Part shown: in pieces, positions 1-11,300 of the stretch
How positions within the stretch are numbered: the stretch's first letter is position 1
How the letters are laid out: the number at the start of each line of letters is the position of its first letter
From: Chromera velia
Taxonomy: Eukaryota; Sar; Chromeraceae
Assembly: GCA_018398765.1 (NCBI GenBank)
Contig: JAHBMJ010002881.1
Coordinates: 1 to 15,143, forward strand
Direction of reading: 5' to 3'
DNA: 15,143 nucleotides
Translations under genes and position numbers: made by a program
The notes under the pieces: model-generated
The model's database searches: none
Told to the model about the DNA's origin: nothing
What the model saw: the letters and a program-made list of their open reading frames with translations, nothing else

Positions 1-473
1 TTGGGAAAAGGGGAGGAGAGATGTGGAAGGAGAAACTGCAGTCAGTCAGGAGATGGTAACAAGAAAGAACTTTGCCGGTCATATTTCCCTTCCGCAGGTT
101 CACTCACAGGGAACGTGATCTCGCTGCAGGTGCACACTTCAGAGGCAGCGGTGGTTCAAATATTGATGCTTCATTGTCGGGTGGGTTGGCATTCGCAGCA
201 AAACTTCGATTCCCAAGGGAGACGCCGCTGAGAGGCCGGCGCAGAGACGGACTTCGTGAGAGTTTCCACATCGATTCATCGATTGATAAATTGAATGGCT
301 GGCCTGCTACTCTCCTTCAAGCTTGCAAGAGTCATTTGCGCAATAATCTTTCACAGAAGTAGCAGGGCTCCTTAAGTCTCAGTGTGCATGAGTGAAGACA
401 GAAGGATCATTGCATGATCGAATCTATGCAGATCGTGATTGGTTTCACTGAGGCTTGGAGACGGCCGGCTAAG
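1..473. other. No gene recognised
   Basis: Short overlapping open frames on both strands show no recognisable protein and no consistent coding signal. A pyrimidine run followed by CAG at about 86-96 resembles a splice acceptor, so the 3' part of an upstream gene cannot be excluded, but no frame continues convincingly. The stretch at 89-104 is identical over 16 bases to the complement of the highly conserved 3' end of small-subunit rRNA; no further rRNA similarity is visible on either side. Confidence 0.4.
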
Positions 474-668
474 TGGCCCGGAAAGCGAAGCTGAGAGGGC
501 ACTTAACAAAAATTGCACCCCCCCAGACCACACGGATGGCTGCGTCCGACGTTTACAGGAAGATCTGACGCACGCCAAGCTCGGCCCCGGAAAGACAATT
601 CAGCTGAGGAGGCACTTTCCAAATTTAAAGCAGAGGCAACAAGAATAAATTTCGCTTTCCGGGCCATT
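474..668. mobile_element. MITE-like element, copy 1
   Basis: The element is about 195 bp and is bounded by perfect 16-bp terminal inverted repeats: TGGCCCGGAAAGCGAA at 474-489 and its reverse complement at 651-666. It encodes no transposase. The left terminus is echoed internally in direct orientation near 582-620 (GGCCCCGGAAAG, then GCTGAGGAGGCACTT), so the element has a composite interior. Small size, terminal inverted repeats and lack of coding capacity suggest a non-autonomous DNA transposon. No clear target-site duplication is visible, so the class cannot be named. It is one of two tandem copies. Confidence 0.55.
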
Positions 669-690
669 CGCACGGAGTACATCAGATAAG

Positions 691-886
691 AATGGCCCGG
701 AAAGCGAAGCTGAGAGGGCACTTAACAAAAAATACACCCCCCAGACCACACGGATGGCTGCGTCCGACGTTTACAGGAAGATCTGACGTACGCCAAGCTC
801 AGCCCTGGAAAAACAATTTAGCTGAGGAGGCACTTTCCAAATTTAAAGCAGAGGCAACAAGAATAAATTTCGCTTTCCGGGCCATT
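691..886. mobile_element. MITE-like element, copy 2
   Basis: This is a second copy of the element at 474-668, in the same orientation and differing by scattered substitutions and one base of length. Its terminal inverted repeats extend to 18 bp (AATGGCCCGGAAAGCGAA at 691-708, complement at 869-886). Because of the inverted ends, both strands encode a short peptide beginning MARKAK, which is a by-product and not evidence of a gene. The ~20 bp after copy 1 (669-688) recur after copy 2 (887-906), so the pair arose by tandem duplication of element plus flank, not by two insertions. Confidence 0.55.
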
Positions 887-906
887 CGCACGGAGTGCGT
901 CAGATA

Positions 907-1556
907 TATATATTTAATTTAGTCAGAAATCATGCATGCATGCATCGCCACGCAGTCCCATGCAGAGCAATTTAAAAGTTTTTCTTTAGTGTCTCTCTGG
1001 TCCTTTGCATGTCGGGCTAGTATGCATCTTACTTAGGCATAGGTCCTGCATGTCTGTGCCGGGGCCCAGGGCCTCGGTTCTTGTCTAGTTCTGTATACCC
1101 CCGCGACCTGAGTCAATGGGTAACATGCGCGAGTAAAGCCTGATCGCGACACCCATCCGTCACGCATGGTGGGCTCCGTGCGAACGGTCACGAGAAAACA
1201 ATCCATCCCTCCGCACAATTAACATGCAGAGAGAAACGTGCCCTTCAAGCAATATATGTGGGACACCAGTGCATGGCACAAGATCGATCTCGGCCACGCC
1301 AATGCATTCAATTAAGCTATAGGATCTTCGATGGTAAAAAAGAACTGGTATGGGACAGACATAGCTGCATATTCTCCTGTACATCTGGAGGATGGTGGTA
1401 ACAGGCCCCCACCAGTAGGTCTAAATTTGCAGTCAATCCTGCATCTGTGCGTATAGCTAAGCAGCAGCTTTTTGACTGACCTTGTTACGAACTCTGCATA
1501 CACAGTTCAATCAAGCTTCTGTCTAGACATGTGGTGAGAGGATCAAATCTTCAGGC
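907..1556. other. Non-coding stretch, no gene seen
   Basis: No open frame here has a recognisable product. A short TA run at 905-913 and a GCAT-repeat palindrome at 931-946 are the only simple features. A GC-rich patch occurs near 1060-1080. Confidence 0.4.
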
Positions 1557-1602
1557 CAGAAGTCCTATATGAAGATAAATATGCAGACGTTGAACTTCTC
1601 TC

Positions 1603-2712
1603 CATTTTCACCTTTCTTGCTTGAATGACGGCCTCTCCACTTCCATCTTTCTGTCTCTTTGCATGATGGCCTCTCCACTTCCATCTTTCTGTCTGTTTAC
1701 ATGACGGCCTCTCCACTTTCATCTTTCTGTCTGTTTGTATGGCGCCTCTCTGCTTCCATCTTTCTGTCTGTTTGCATGGCGCCTCTCTGCTTCCATCTTT
1801 CTGTCTGTTTGCATGGCGCCTCTCTACTTTCATCTTTCTGGCTATTTGTATGACGGCCTCTCCACTTTCATCTTTCTGTCTGTTTGCATGACGGCCTCTC
1901 CACCTCCATCTTTCTGTCTGTTTCCATGACAGCCTCTCCACTTTCATCTTTCTGTCTGTTTGCATGGCGGCCTCTCCACTTCCATCTTTCTGTCTATTTG
2001 CATGACGGCCTCTCCACTTTCATCTTTCTGTCTGTTTGCATGGCACCTCTCTGCTTCCATCTTTCTGTCTGTTTGCATGGCGCCTCTCCGCTTCCATCTT
2101 TCTGTCTGTTTGCATGGCGCCTCTCCACTTTCATCTTTCTATCTGTTTGCATAGCGCCTCTCCACTTTCATTTTTCTGTCTGTTTGCATGACGGCCTCTC
2201 CACCTCCATCTTTCTGTCTGTTTCCATGATAGCCTCTCCGCTTCCATCTTTCTGTCTGTTTGCATGGCGCCTCTCCACTTTCATCTTTCTGTCTGTTTGC
2301 ATGGCGCCTCTCCACTTTTGTCTTTCTGTCTGTTTGTACGACGGCCTCTCCACGTCCATCTTTCTGTCTGTTTCCATGACAGCCTGTCCACTTCCATCTT
2401 TCTGTCTGTTTGCATGACGGCGTCTCCACTTCCATCTTTTTGTCTGTTTGCATGACGGCCTCTCCACTTCCATCTTTCTGTCTGTTTGCACGACGGCCTC
2501 TCCACTTTCATCTTTCTGTCTGTTTGCATGACGGCCTCTCTACTTTAATCGTTCTGTCTTCTTACACGACGGCCTCTCCACGTCCATCTTTCTGTCTGTT
2601 TGCATGATGGCCTCTCCACTTCCGTCTCTCTGTTTGTATGATGGCCTCTCCACTTCCATCTTTCTTTCTTTCTTCTTGCACGACGGCCTCTCCACTTTCA
2701 TATTTCCATCTT
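1603..2712. repeat. 37/38-bp minisatellite array
   Basis: About 29 tandem units follow the pattern CATCTTTCTGTCTGTTTGCA, then TGACGGCCTCTCCACTTC. Two main variants alternate: a 38-bp form with ATGACGGCC and a 37-bp form with ATGGCGCC. Rarer units have CCATGACAGCC or CCATGATAGCC. Neither length is a multiple of three, so reading frames cycle and both strands show long repetitive open frames; these are not genes. The strand is strongly pyrimidine-rich. A higher-order pattern is visible: the pair 'cctccatc ... ccatgacagcc' near 1890 recurs near 2190 and 2340, about eight and four units apart. The array decays into degenerate pyrimidine-rich units at its right end. Confidence 0.9.
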
Positions 2713-3589
2713 TCTTTTTTGCTTGCTTGGTGGGTCTCTACTTTCTTCTGTCGTGTGCTGTTGAACATGATGACTCTCCACTTTTGTCTATCTTGCCGGC
2801 TTGTATGACTGCTTTCCGCTAGCTATCATCTTTCCTGCCTGCATATTAAGGGCCTCTCCAGTTTTATCCTATCTGCTAACCCGTCTGCTTGCAGAAAGTC
2901 CGCTTCACTTTTATCTTCCTTATCTCCTCACATAACGACCTTTCAGTCTTCATCTTTCTTGTCTGTCTGCGTGTATGACCCCTTATTGGAACAAACAATA
3001 TGCTCTAAATCTCGTCTGGTTGATAATTCCGTACAAAAGCTGACGTCTGTTCCAGTTTCATTTCTCTGGTTTTCTTTTCTGTTTTCATATGCTTAGATGC
3101 TGGCTTTTCCTGAACCACAGAGCTAGCCACAGAGAATGTTTTTGCCTTCCTAAAATGTGAAATTTAAAGCAGAATCACTTGGGGGAGGATGGAGGATGGA
3201 GTTTACAACATTTGAACAAAAAACAACAAAGACTTCCCCACAAGGAATTTCTAGCAGAATTTTCAACATATTCACCATAGCAATACATTGTGAGTTTACA
3301 TTTCTGTAAAATTCTTGTTGGGGAGAGATTTAGTAGGAAAACCGAAAAGACTTACGTTTATTTAAAGCCCCATTTGCAGCTGGACATATAAAATTAGAGA
3401 TAGAAACAAAAGAAAAAAAAATGTGTAAACTTATGTAGTTTCAGTTATAATTTATATACCACTATGGGTAATTTACCAAATTTTGAATACTTTTGACAAA
3501 GATAGATAAAAAACTTTGAAAAAAAAAATGATAGAACTTAAAATGGTTTGAATAGTTATGAATGGTTGTAGAATAGTATAAGAACAAAC
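2713..3589. other. Degenerate array edge and AT-rich spacer
   Basis: From 2713 to about 2975 the sequence still carries decayed minisatellite motifs (CCTCTCCA, CATCTTTC). From about 3000 to 3589 it is AT-rich with A runs and no open frame of note. I see no gene, RNA or obvious regulatory element. Confidence 0.4.
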
Positions 3590-3740
3590 TAGAACTCCTA
3601 TATATGAAGATAAACATGCAAACATTAAACTTCTCTTCACTTTCATCTTTCGTGCTTAATTGAATAACGAACTCGCCACTTCTATCTTTCTGTCTGTTTG
3701 CATGATAGTCTTTCCACTTTCATCGTCCAGACTCCAGACA
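3590..3740. repeat. Second, diverged copy of minisatellite flank and units
   Basis: The bases from 3590 to about 3665 (CTATATATGAAGATAAACAT onward) match the left flank of the big array at 1557-1620 with scattered changes. They are followed by about two degraded 38-bp units (CTGTCTGTTTGCATGATAG). The array therefore belongs to a repeat family with its own unique 5' flank, present at least twice here, and this copy has not expanded. Confidence 0.75.
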
Positions 3741-3952
3741 GTCTTTTTGCAAGACGGCCCTGAGGATTAATACTAAGAGGCTTTGGTCTAGACGATTTTT
3801 TGCTGGGCCCCGGCATGCCACTGGAGCCTGTGGAAGTGGCATCCTGCATCTATTATGGCCAATCTAGCTGTTGCAAGCTTAAAAGTTTGAATGCATGTTT
3901 TTAAGTGCCCTCCTCCAGAGCTTCGCGGGCCATACACGCGGGCCACGCGGCC

Positions 3953-3981
3953 ATGGCCGGCCTCCATGGGCCCTGCAGCAG
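3953..3981 (+). CDS. Possible 5' coding exon of the anoctamin gene
   Basis: A GC-rich patch contains an ATG in good context (ccATGg at 3953) and ends in a strong donor, CAG|gtaagc, after 3981. It ends two bases into a codon. Joining to a CAG at 4327-4329 would restore the anoctamin frame, but that acceptor lacks a pyrimidine tract. A second ATG at 3966 could equally join to 4341 in frame. The main acceptor-like site upstream (CAG at 4241-4243) gives an in-frame stop at 4271, so it is not usable in this frame. This is only a candidate; the simple model starts at 4322. Confidence 0.15.
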
Positions 3982-4321
3982 GTAAGCCTGATCTTGCAAA
4001 GGCGATTGTATGGTCACATTTGCGACCCTCTCGTCGCTCTACCTGTCGTAGAGAGATCTCTTATCGAGGAGACACACTGAACGACCAAGTGCCGTCAAGA
4101 TTGTCAGGCTGATGCCGATGTGTTGCTCAGAAATGCATGCTTTGCTTGAATCGGGACTCTCTGTCGCGTGCGAGACGGCGCTGTCAGATCGATCCTGCAC
4201 GAGCCTTGAATGTCCCTCTGTCTTTCTCGTACTGTCTGTACAGGGGGAGGAAGCAACAATTGACTTGCTGTAGTGTGCTTTGCGACAAGGGACAAGTTTT
4301 ACCTGGAAGAACCGAGAGGAG

Positions 4322-5349
4322 ATGCGCAGAGACGGCACAGATGTCCCTCCGGTTCTCGAGAGCGAGAGGGATCTCAAGGCTTGCTTCATGGGGTGTTATG
4401 ATGTCAACGACTACGCCAGTCCTGTCGCTCCGACTGCCGAGTCCCCCCTGCACGGCTGGCAGTACGTCCTTGTGCTGAAAAACGGAGCGGCAACTGATGA
4501 GGAGACGGCAAAGGGAAAGGACAAGAAGTCCATTGACCTCAGAAGAGCCGTCCATCTGTTCAACGATTGTTTCGGAGGAGAGGAGGTGGTGGTGAATGGA
4601 AGGTCAGAGCAGGAGGCCCGGTTTGAGGTGGAGAAGCAGGCCTTCATCGCTGCCTTCAGTGCGCTTCCTGAAGTTATTCGGAAGCGAGACACGGAGACGG
4701 CAGAGCACAGGCACACTCTTGCTTCACAGAGACGGCAGGCTGCTGCAGAGGAACTGAGATGCGGGTATGTAGAAAACAGAGAGGCAAAGCAAGAGGAGCG
4801 TGCGCACACGTCTGAGCAGTTGTTGGACCTCTACTTTGCCAAGGGGGGCCAGTCCCGCGTTCCCGTCTCGATCCACACCCCTAGTTTGAGCAAAAAACTC
4901 TTCTCAGGTACCCCCTTTCCCTTTCAGATGGACTCTGCCCCTTGCGATGGCTTTCTCTTCAACCGGAACAGGAATTTCCTCGACTTGATGCAGCGAGTCA
5001 TTCTGACAAAACTCGTTCTGCACTGCCAACTGGAGGTCAAGATCCTCACCCCGAAGGAACATGGGGGAGACACGAATCACCTCTACGTCCTCATTCGCAG
5101 CGACGAGGGGGACATCCGCAGAGAGGCTGCCCGTGGGTGTTTTGACTACGCCCTGAACCCCCTCCTTACTGACCCCCTGGCCCTAGAGCCCGTTTCCGAG
5201 GACTTCATTCCCCTCCACGAGGCCTACATGGAGTTGTTCGAGAGGAGACCCGACTTGATGGACTCAGAGGTCATCGGACTGCTCAGACAGACGGGGGCAA
5301 AACTGGCAGAAATGCCGGAAACCATGCTGAAGAAACATCCTTCTCTCAG
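4322..5349 (+). CDS. Anoctamin exon 1: N-terminal cytosolic domain
   Basis: It encodes residues 1-342 plus two bases. ATG 4322 is the first in-frame ATG after the stop at 4271. YVLVLK (48-53) and LYVLIRS (about 254-260) look like the two beta-strands of the anoctamin N-terminal dimerisation-type domain. A Glu/Arg/Gln-rich helical stretch (about 110-165) is probably an insertion. The exon ends in CTCAG|gtcagt, and its last two bases (AG) join the first base of exon 2 to make Ser343. Confidence 0.8.
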
Positions 5350-8300
5350 GTCAGTAGAAAAGCGGAAGTTTAAGGAACAAAGGCAAGACGGAAGAATGAA
5401 GGAAAGGGAAAGGCAGAAAAGAAAAGAAAGAAAGAAAGAAAGAAAGAAAGAAGGAAGGAAGGAAGGAAGGAAGGGAGGAAGGAAGGAAGGAAGGAAGGAA
5501 GGAAAGAAGGAAAGAAGGAAAGAAGGAAAGAAGGAAAGAAGGAAAGGAAGGAAGGAAGGAAGGAAGGAAGGAAAGAAAGAAAGAAAGAAAGTCCCCCCCG
5601 TTCCTTTTCAAGCTTCTCTATCTTGCTTTTTGCATCGCTTAGAAGGTTCTTTCAGTTTTTAGAATTCCGCATGACTCTAGTTGCTGGTGCCCGCTTCTCC
5701 GTGCAGCTCCCTCCTCGAATGGTTTCGGGAGACGGGATTCAAAATGATTGAGGACCTCGAGGGGGAGGCCGAGGAGACTTTGGGCAGCAGCAACGGCAAC
5801 GAGAGGGGGGAAGAGGAGGTGGAGGGGGCCAGTCAGGCGGCTGCAGAGGACCTAGAGGCGGGGGGGGTGAGGTCCTCCTCCTCCCTCCCGCCTCAACGCA
5901 CTCTCACTCCCGGTGCTCACGCCCTCTTTGTCTCCCGGGTCGAAACTCTTTTGGAGGTCTCGAGGGAGAGGTTCAGCAGGGGAGGGAGTGTAGAGGACGC
6001 AAAGAAAGTCTCCAAGGTGCTCGTGAGAGAAGTCCTGAAAGTGCCGGACCGATGGGTGCAGACGTATGCGAGGAGACGGCTCGTTCCTCCTCTGAAGTCT
6101 GGGAAGGGAGTTTTGGGGAATCTGCAAGAGAAGGTGGACGCGAGGATGATGAAAGTCCTCCCGGCCTTCAAGGACTATCTGCGTCTCCGGATGTCCTCCC
6201 CCACCCTGGACACACAATCACTGATGCGGATTGCGAATACAGACAGAAGGGGGGAAGAACGGTTGCAGTCTCTTTGGCATCTGTTGGACTTCAGAGAACC
6301 TCCCCCCATGTACACACGGTTTTCCTTTGATCCCTCTCTGGAGTTGCTCTGGCAGAAGCACACAGTCAGAAGACCTCAGGAGGAGGGAGGGGAATTCAAA
6401 TCCATAGGCCCCCCTGCCTCTGTTCTCAAGACTCTCCACTCACTCATCTCAAGACAGGTAGGTTAGGTGGGAGGGAGCAGGCAAATGAGGAGGGAGGGAA
6501 GTGTGTGTTGTTATGCGTGGATGGGGAGGGAGCTCTTTTTCTTGACTTGGGAGAAAGCGTGCGTGAGCGTATGAGTTCTTTCTGTGTGACAGACTAGTCG
6601 CGCCTGGGGATCAACTTCGACTTTTCGTCTTTCGGTTTCCGTTGATTTCTTTCTTTCATGGCTCCTCTCCCCGTTCTGGTGGGTGCAGATTCGGTGTCAC
6701 CATCTGATCCGAGAGGGCATCGCTGTCGCCTTCTTTCCGTTGGACTCTTCGGACAAATTTGCTGATCCGGTCAGTTGATATGTCTGTTTCTGGAAGGAGG
6801 AATTGACTTTCACGCAGAAGAGGCGGAGCAACTGAATCTTCATGCATGACGGCATGTGGTGAGATGATGAGGAATCGTTCCATGCTCCTCCCTCCGTGCG
6901 GACCTGCATGTGCGAGTGCAGCGTCTTCTTGCTGCCGCAAGCTTCGACGGCCGTCTCCGTGCGATCGAGGCTCGACACAAGAGGGCAGTCCTCGAGTGGA
7001 CCAGAGAGGCCGCAGAGATGCTCAGACTGAGCGACACGATGGGAGACACGCTGTGTGATATTCCTGATAAACCTAAAAAGCCTTCTGCTCATGCTGTGAA
7101 GAGGGAGTGGAAGAAGATGCCTGTGGCTCTATGGTATGCACGTTTCTGCGGTGAGTTTGTGGACAGTCGTTGTGATGTCCTGATGGTTGGCGACTTTCGC
7201 CTCTCCTCTCTCCATTGATTGCTTTCTATGATTTGGCTTGCCCTTTTATGACCGGGTGCACCAGCTTTCTTTCGGCCTCATCTTGCAAGCATGTGCCAAC
7301 TATGCCAGTGCCCTTTTCTGTCCAGAGCTGTTGAAGTCCCCCGCGGCCCTTTTTTCTTTTTCTTGTTGTTGTTGGCCTCCTCAGTCACCCGAGTTTTTGT
7401 CTTCTTTTTGCTATGCAGTGTTGCTGCGGTCGCTGAAGCCCGACATGCCTGCCGATTCCGTCCGAGCTTACTTCGGGGAGAAGGTGGGTTTCTACTTCGC
7501 TCTGTTGGGATTCATCACTCTGATGATGGTCCCCGTGGCTGTCGTCGGAATTCCCACGTTCATCACCCAGCAGGCGGTGCGGGATCGGGACGAGCATTTG
7601 AGGATGGGGATGGACTCTCTGTTCTCCTTCCTGATGGTGCTGTGGATGTCGCTGCTTGTGTACGGCTGGGAGACGAAGGAGTGGGTACTGAAGGAGAGAT
7701 GGGGGATGCAAAGACTGAAGGAACGCAGAGGAGGCTCAAATGTGCGGTCAGTGACGTGACTGAGGCACGGGGTGAAGTTTCATGGTGCACCCGCCGTCAA
7801 AATGTGCTCGTTGTGCGTGGCATAAGATGCGACTCAGAAAAGTGGATGTCTGCTTCTCGGGTAGCTCTACACCTTTTCAGAGTGTATGATTTGTTTTCGT
7901 TCATCTTTACACTTGCTTGTTTGCACTGGCTGTGCGCTACGCTTACATGTGACGAAAGCTGACAGAAAATTGATCTCTTTCTCTCGTCAGAGCAAGCACT
8001 CCTCTATCCGTCAAGACTCCGATCGACTGTCTCTGTGAGCCTGTGTGTTTGAGCTGATACGTCTCTGTTGTCATTTTCAAGCGTGGTTTGACTTACCGAG
8101 CGCCAGGTCGTTGCCGAGAGGATCCTTTTTCGCCTCCCTTTCTGATCAGTTGATCTGCACACTTGCGTCGATATTCCAAACACGTATTTATTTCGCCTTG
8201 CTCGTGTGCGACTCTCTTTTTGTCTTCTTTGTTGCAGCCCCGGTTTCAGGGGTGACTCGAAGAGAAGCCCCGTGGACGACAGCGAGACAGAGGTCTTCTT

Positions 8301-11300
8301 TCCCACCTGGGTGCAGGCCTCCCGCGTGGCCGTGGGCGTGGGTGTCATCGCTGTGTTCGTCTCTGCATCGGCCAGCATCTCCTATGGGCTCGCTGTGGTC
8401 CGGACGAGATGGGTGCGGGAGGTGGATGAGGCTGCTGAGGATTATGTGAGGGGTGAGGCGGGACCGCCAGCAGAAACGGTATCCTTCTTCAGTATCAAGA
8501 GCCAGGCGATTCTTTTCACCTCTTTTTTGAACATCCTGATCAATATGGTCTTCTCAATGGTGGTCAGGAACATCGTGACGGCACGACTGGCGGAGTGGTG
8601 CAACCTAAAGACGCAAAGTGCTCATGACAAACTACTTTTCGTAAGTTCTGACACACATCTTCTTCTTGCGCTGTCCGTCCTTTTGTCAATGGCTCGCTCT
8701 GTCCTTCTGTTTCTTTTTCGTCTTCCTGGTGACTTTCTGTGTTAGAAGGCTCATGTGGCGCCAGGTTTTGCATGCACGACTTGTCTTCAACACCTCTTTT
8801 CGATTAAAGGTCTGAGATCCGCATAGATATGTGTTCACGGTGTGACAAGAAAGTCAGTCGATCTCTTCCGTCTTTCTGTCTGCCTCCCTTCCTTTCTTCG
8901 TTCAGGTAAGTAGTTTCGCAGTGGACTTTGTGGTCGGATTCTTCCCCTTCTTCTACACAGCGTTTCTGAAACCGTTTCTGGAGGGGTGCATCGAGAAGCC
9001 CCCCTCAGAGCCGTTCTTCGGAGGGAGGTCCAGACTGGTCACACCCGCACAGGGCCCCTCGTGTGCAGAAGAACTCCAGGTCCAGCTGGCGTCCTCCTAT
9101 GTGATCAAGATAGGCCTCAACGCTCTGGAGCTCGGCATGCCTGCCATCATGCCTGCAGTCATGTTGCAGGTCAAGAAGCGCATCGAGTGGGTCAAGAAGA
9201 AAGTGCAGAGGGGGGAGAAGGGAAAGGAGACGGCTACAAAAGAGGCGGCTGAGGTGCAAGCTGCAAAGCGGGTGCCTGACGAAAGCCGTGATGGAACTGT
9301 CCATGACCCCCATTTGAGAGAGGCCGGAGGGGCCCTTGGGATCGCGACGGCAGCCCCCACAGAGAGGGTCAGTCAGCATGTAGTGAACTAAGTGGATTTA
9401 ATTGGATTTCTATCTGAAAGAGCTGGGGCAAGCTGCGAATTGAGAATGTTTGCTTGCTGCAGCCCTCTAAAATTGTCACGTGTGGAATCCTTTGGAAAAC
9501 CATTTCCTTATTCGTGTCTTTCACCTTGGTTCTCTTTATTCTTCTGTTGCTTTCTAGAATTGTGGGGGCTCTTGCCTTTGGACTTCTTGACCAGAACATT
9601 CGAATTCACTCTCGTTGCCGCACAGGGAGGAAGGGGTGCTCCTTGCTTGCTCATGTTTTCTAAGTCGCCGGACTTTTTGTGGTTAGAGTCCTTGGAAATG
9701 TACGGGCAGTTGTTGTCAGAGTACAAGCTCACAGATAGATTCAACCAGACTTTTGCTGCACACTGGTCGGGAGCGTATCACATCAAGAGATCAGTACCCC
9801 CACTAGTGTTTTGGCTCATGCATGCATGCTCTCGAGGGTTCATTCATTCATTCATGCTGCATCATGTGCAGGGAGACATCGAGAGCGCAGTTTTGCCTGC
9901 GGTCTCCTCCTCTCCCCCTGGGATTTCCTTGAGGGATCCGACGGTGGGGGCATCCATCAAGAAAAAGGAGGGGGCGGGAGCGGCGTCTTCTGTGGGCAGT
10001 TTGGCTACTGGTCTGATGAGAAAGGGGGAGTACGCATCTCTGTCGGGATCTCTTGACGGTCTGTTTGAGGATTTCAACGAGGTCACAGTCATGCTCTGCT
10101 TCATCTGCCTCTTCGCTGTGGCATTCCCCATCGCCCCCCTGCTCGGTCTCGTCTTCTTCGTGTTGGAGTCAAAGGTTTGTTCGTCTGTTATTTCTTTTTG
10201 CTTCTTATCTCGGTATGTCTCTCTTTTGTGTCTCTTGGCGACTGGGTGTTTTTATTTGATAGTTCTGCTCATTATTGTCCTTCTGCTTTCTCCGATGTGT
10301 GGGGGCTGGGGTGCTCGGGGGCTCTTTTCAATCCGACCTTTCGGCATTTCGTCTGTCTGATCGATGGCCTGGCTGGCTGGAGACTCTGCACCGAGTCAAA
10401 TCAAAATTCAAGTCTGTTACGTACAGCGAAATCCTTTTGTCCCGTGAGTTTATGGAGCATGTCTCAGTCTCTCTCTCTCTCTCTCTGTCCTGGTATCTAT
10501 CTGATTTTCAATTAGTATCTCTCTGTTTCCCTCTCTCCCTGGTTCTCCCCGTCTTTCTTCATCCTCAGGTCGACGCTGTGAAACTGTTCCATCTTCTGAG
10601 GAGACCCACTCCACAGGAATCTGACGGGATCGGCCCCTGGCTGCCTCTCTACAAAGTCCTCCTGGCACTCACTGCAGGGATGCAGGCGGCCCTGCTGGCG
10701 TACGTCTTCCACTCTCTCGACTTTATGTTTCCTCACGTGGCAGGACTGAAGGAGGGGGCAGGACTGAACGACCAGCCGGTATACCGACATGCTGCCTTTG
10801 CGTTTGCCTTCCTCTTCTTCCTTCTGACCATATGGGTCGTAGCTGCATCGATGGCAGGGTTGAGGAAGCACGCCCTGCACGGAACTGCCCGTCTGAGGGT
10901 GCAGGCTCGGATCGCCAAACTCTCAGGTGAGGGTCTGAGGTGCCAGAAGGAAGGGGTGGCTCTCCCTTCTTCCTCCCTACCCGCAGGACAAGAAGGAGAA
11001 ACCACGAATACCAGAAGTGTCCAGACATCTGATACTCCCGACCTTCCCCCTCGCGCAGACCCCCGAGTCTCCTCATCTTTTGCAGAGAGCGAGAAAGTTC
11101 CAAAGGGACAGCAGGCAAAGAGTGCACCCAGCACGCCTAAAGACCCCAAAAGTCATTTGGGGAACCCCGGGGGCCGTGCCACCAGATCCTTTTCCTCATC
11201 CTCCAAGCTGCAACTGTCCGTGTATGGGCACAAGTCGGGGGATCTCCCTACCCGCCTACCGTCTCGTTCCCACTCCCTTCAACAACCATCCGAGGCTGGT

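Larger units (their letters stand above)
474..906. repeat. Tandem duplication of 218/219-bp unit
   Basis: Two head-to-tail copies (474-692 and 693-906) are offset by 219 bp at the left end and 218 bp at the right end, owing to a one-base difference in an A/C run near 505-530. Each unit contains one complete inverted-repeat element plus about 22 bp of flank. Identity is high, so the duplication is fairly recent. Confidence 0.85.

Noticed and set aside
1543-2529. Long minus-strand open frames encoding repeats of the type MQTDRKMKVER
   Set aside because: They are read-through of the 37/38-bp minisatellite; all frames on both strands are similarly open and there is no independent coding sign.
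4137-4478. Plus-strand open frame starting MLCLNRDSLSRARRR
   Set aside because: It overlaps exon 1 in another frame and its product does not connect to the anoctamin.
4908-4927. A GT...TTTCAG segment inside exon 1 that looks like a 20-nt intron
   Set aside because: Too short for splicing, and removing 20 nt would break the frame that continues into recognisable N-terminal domain sequence.
7291-7962. 223-codon open frame over exon 5 and intron 5
   Set aside because: Wrong frame: the YFGEK and helix 1-2 signature lies in the other frame, so this is a shadow.
10175-10568. Open frame continuing upstream of exon 9 from 10275
   Set aside because: The family motif LESK|VDAVKLF is contiguous only if this stretch is an intron; it also has a TC microsatellite.
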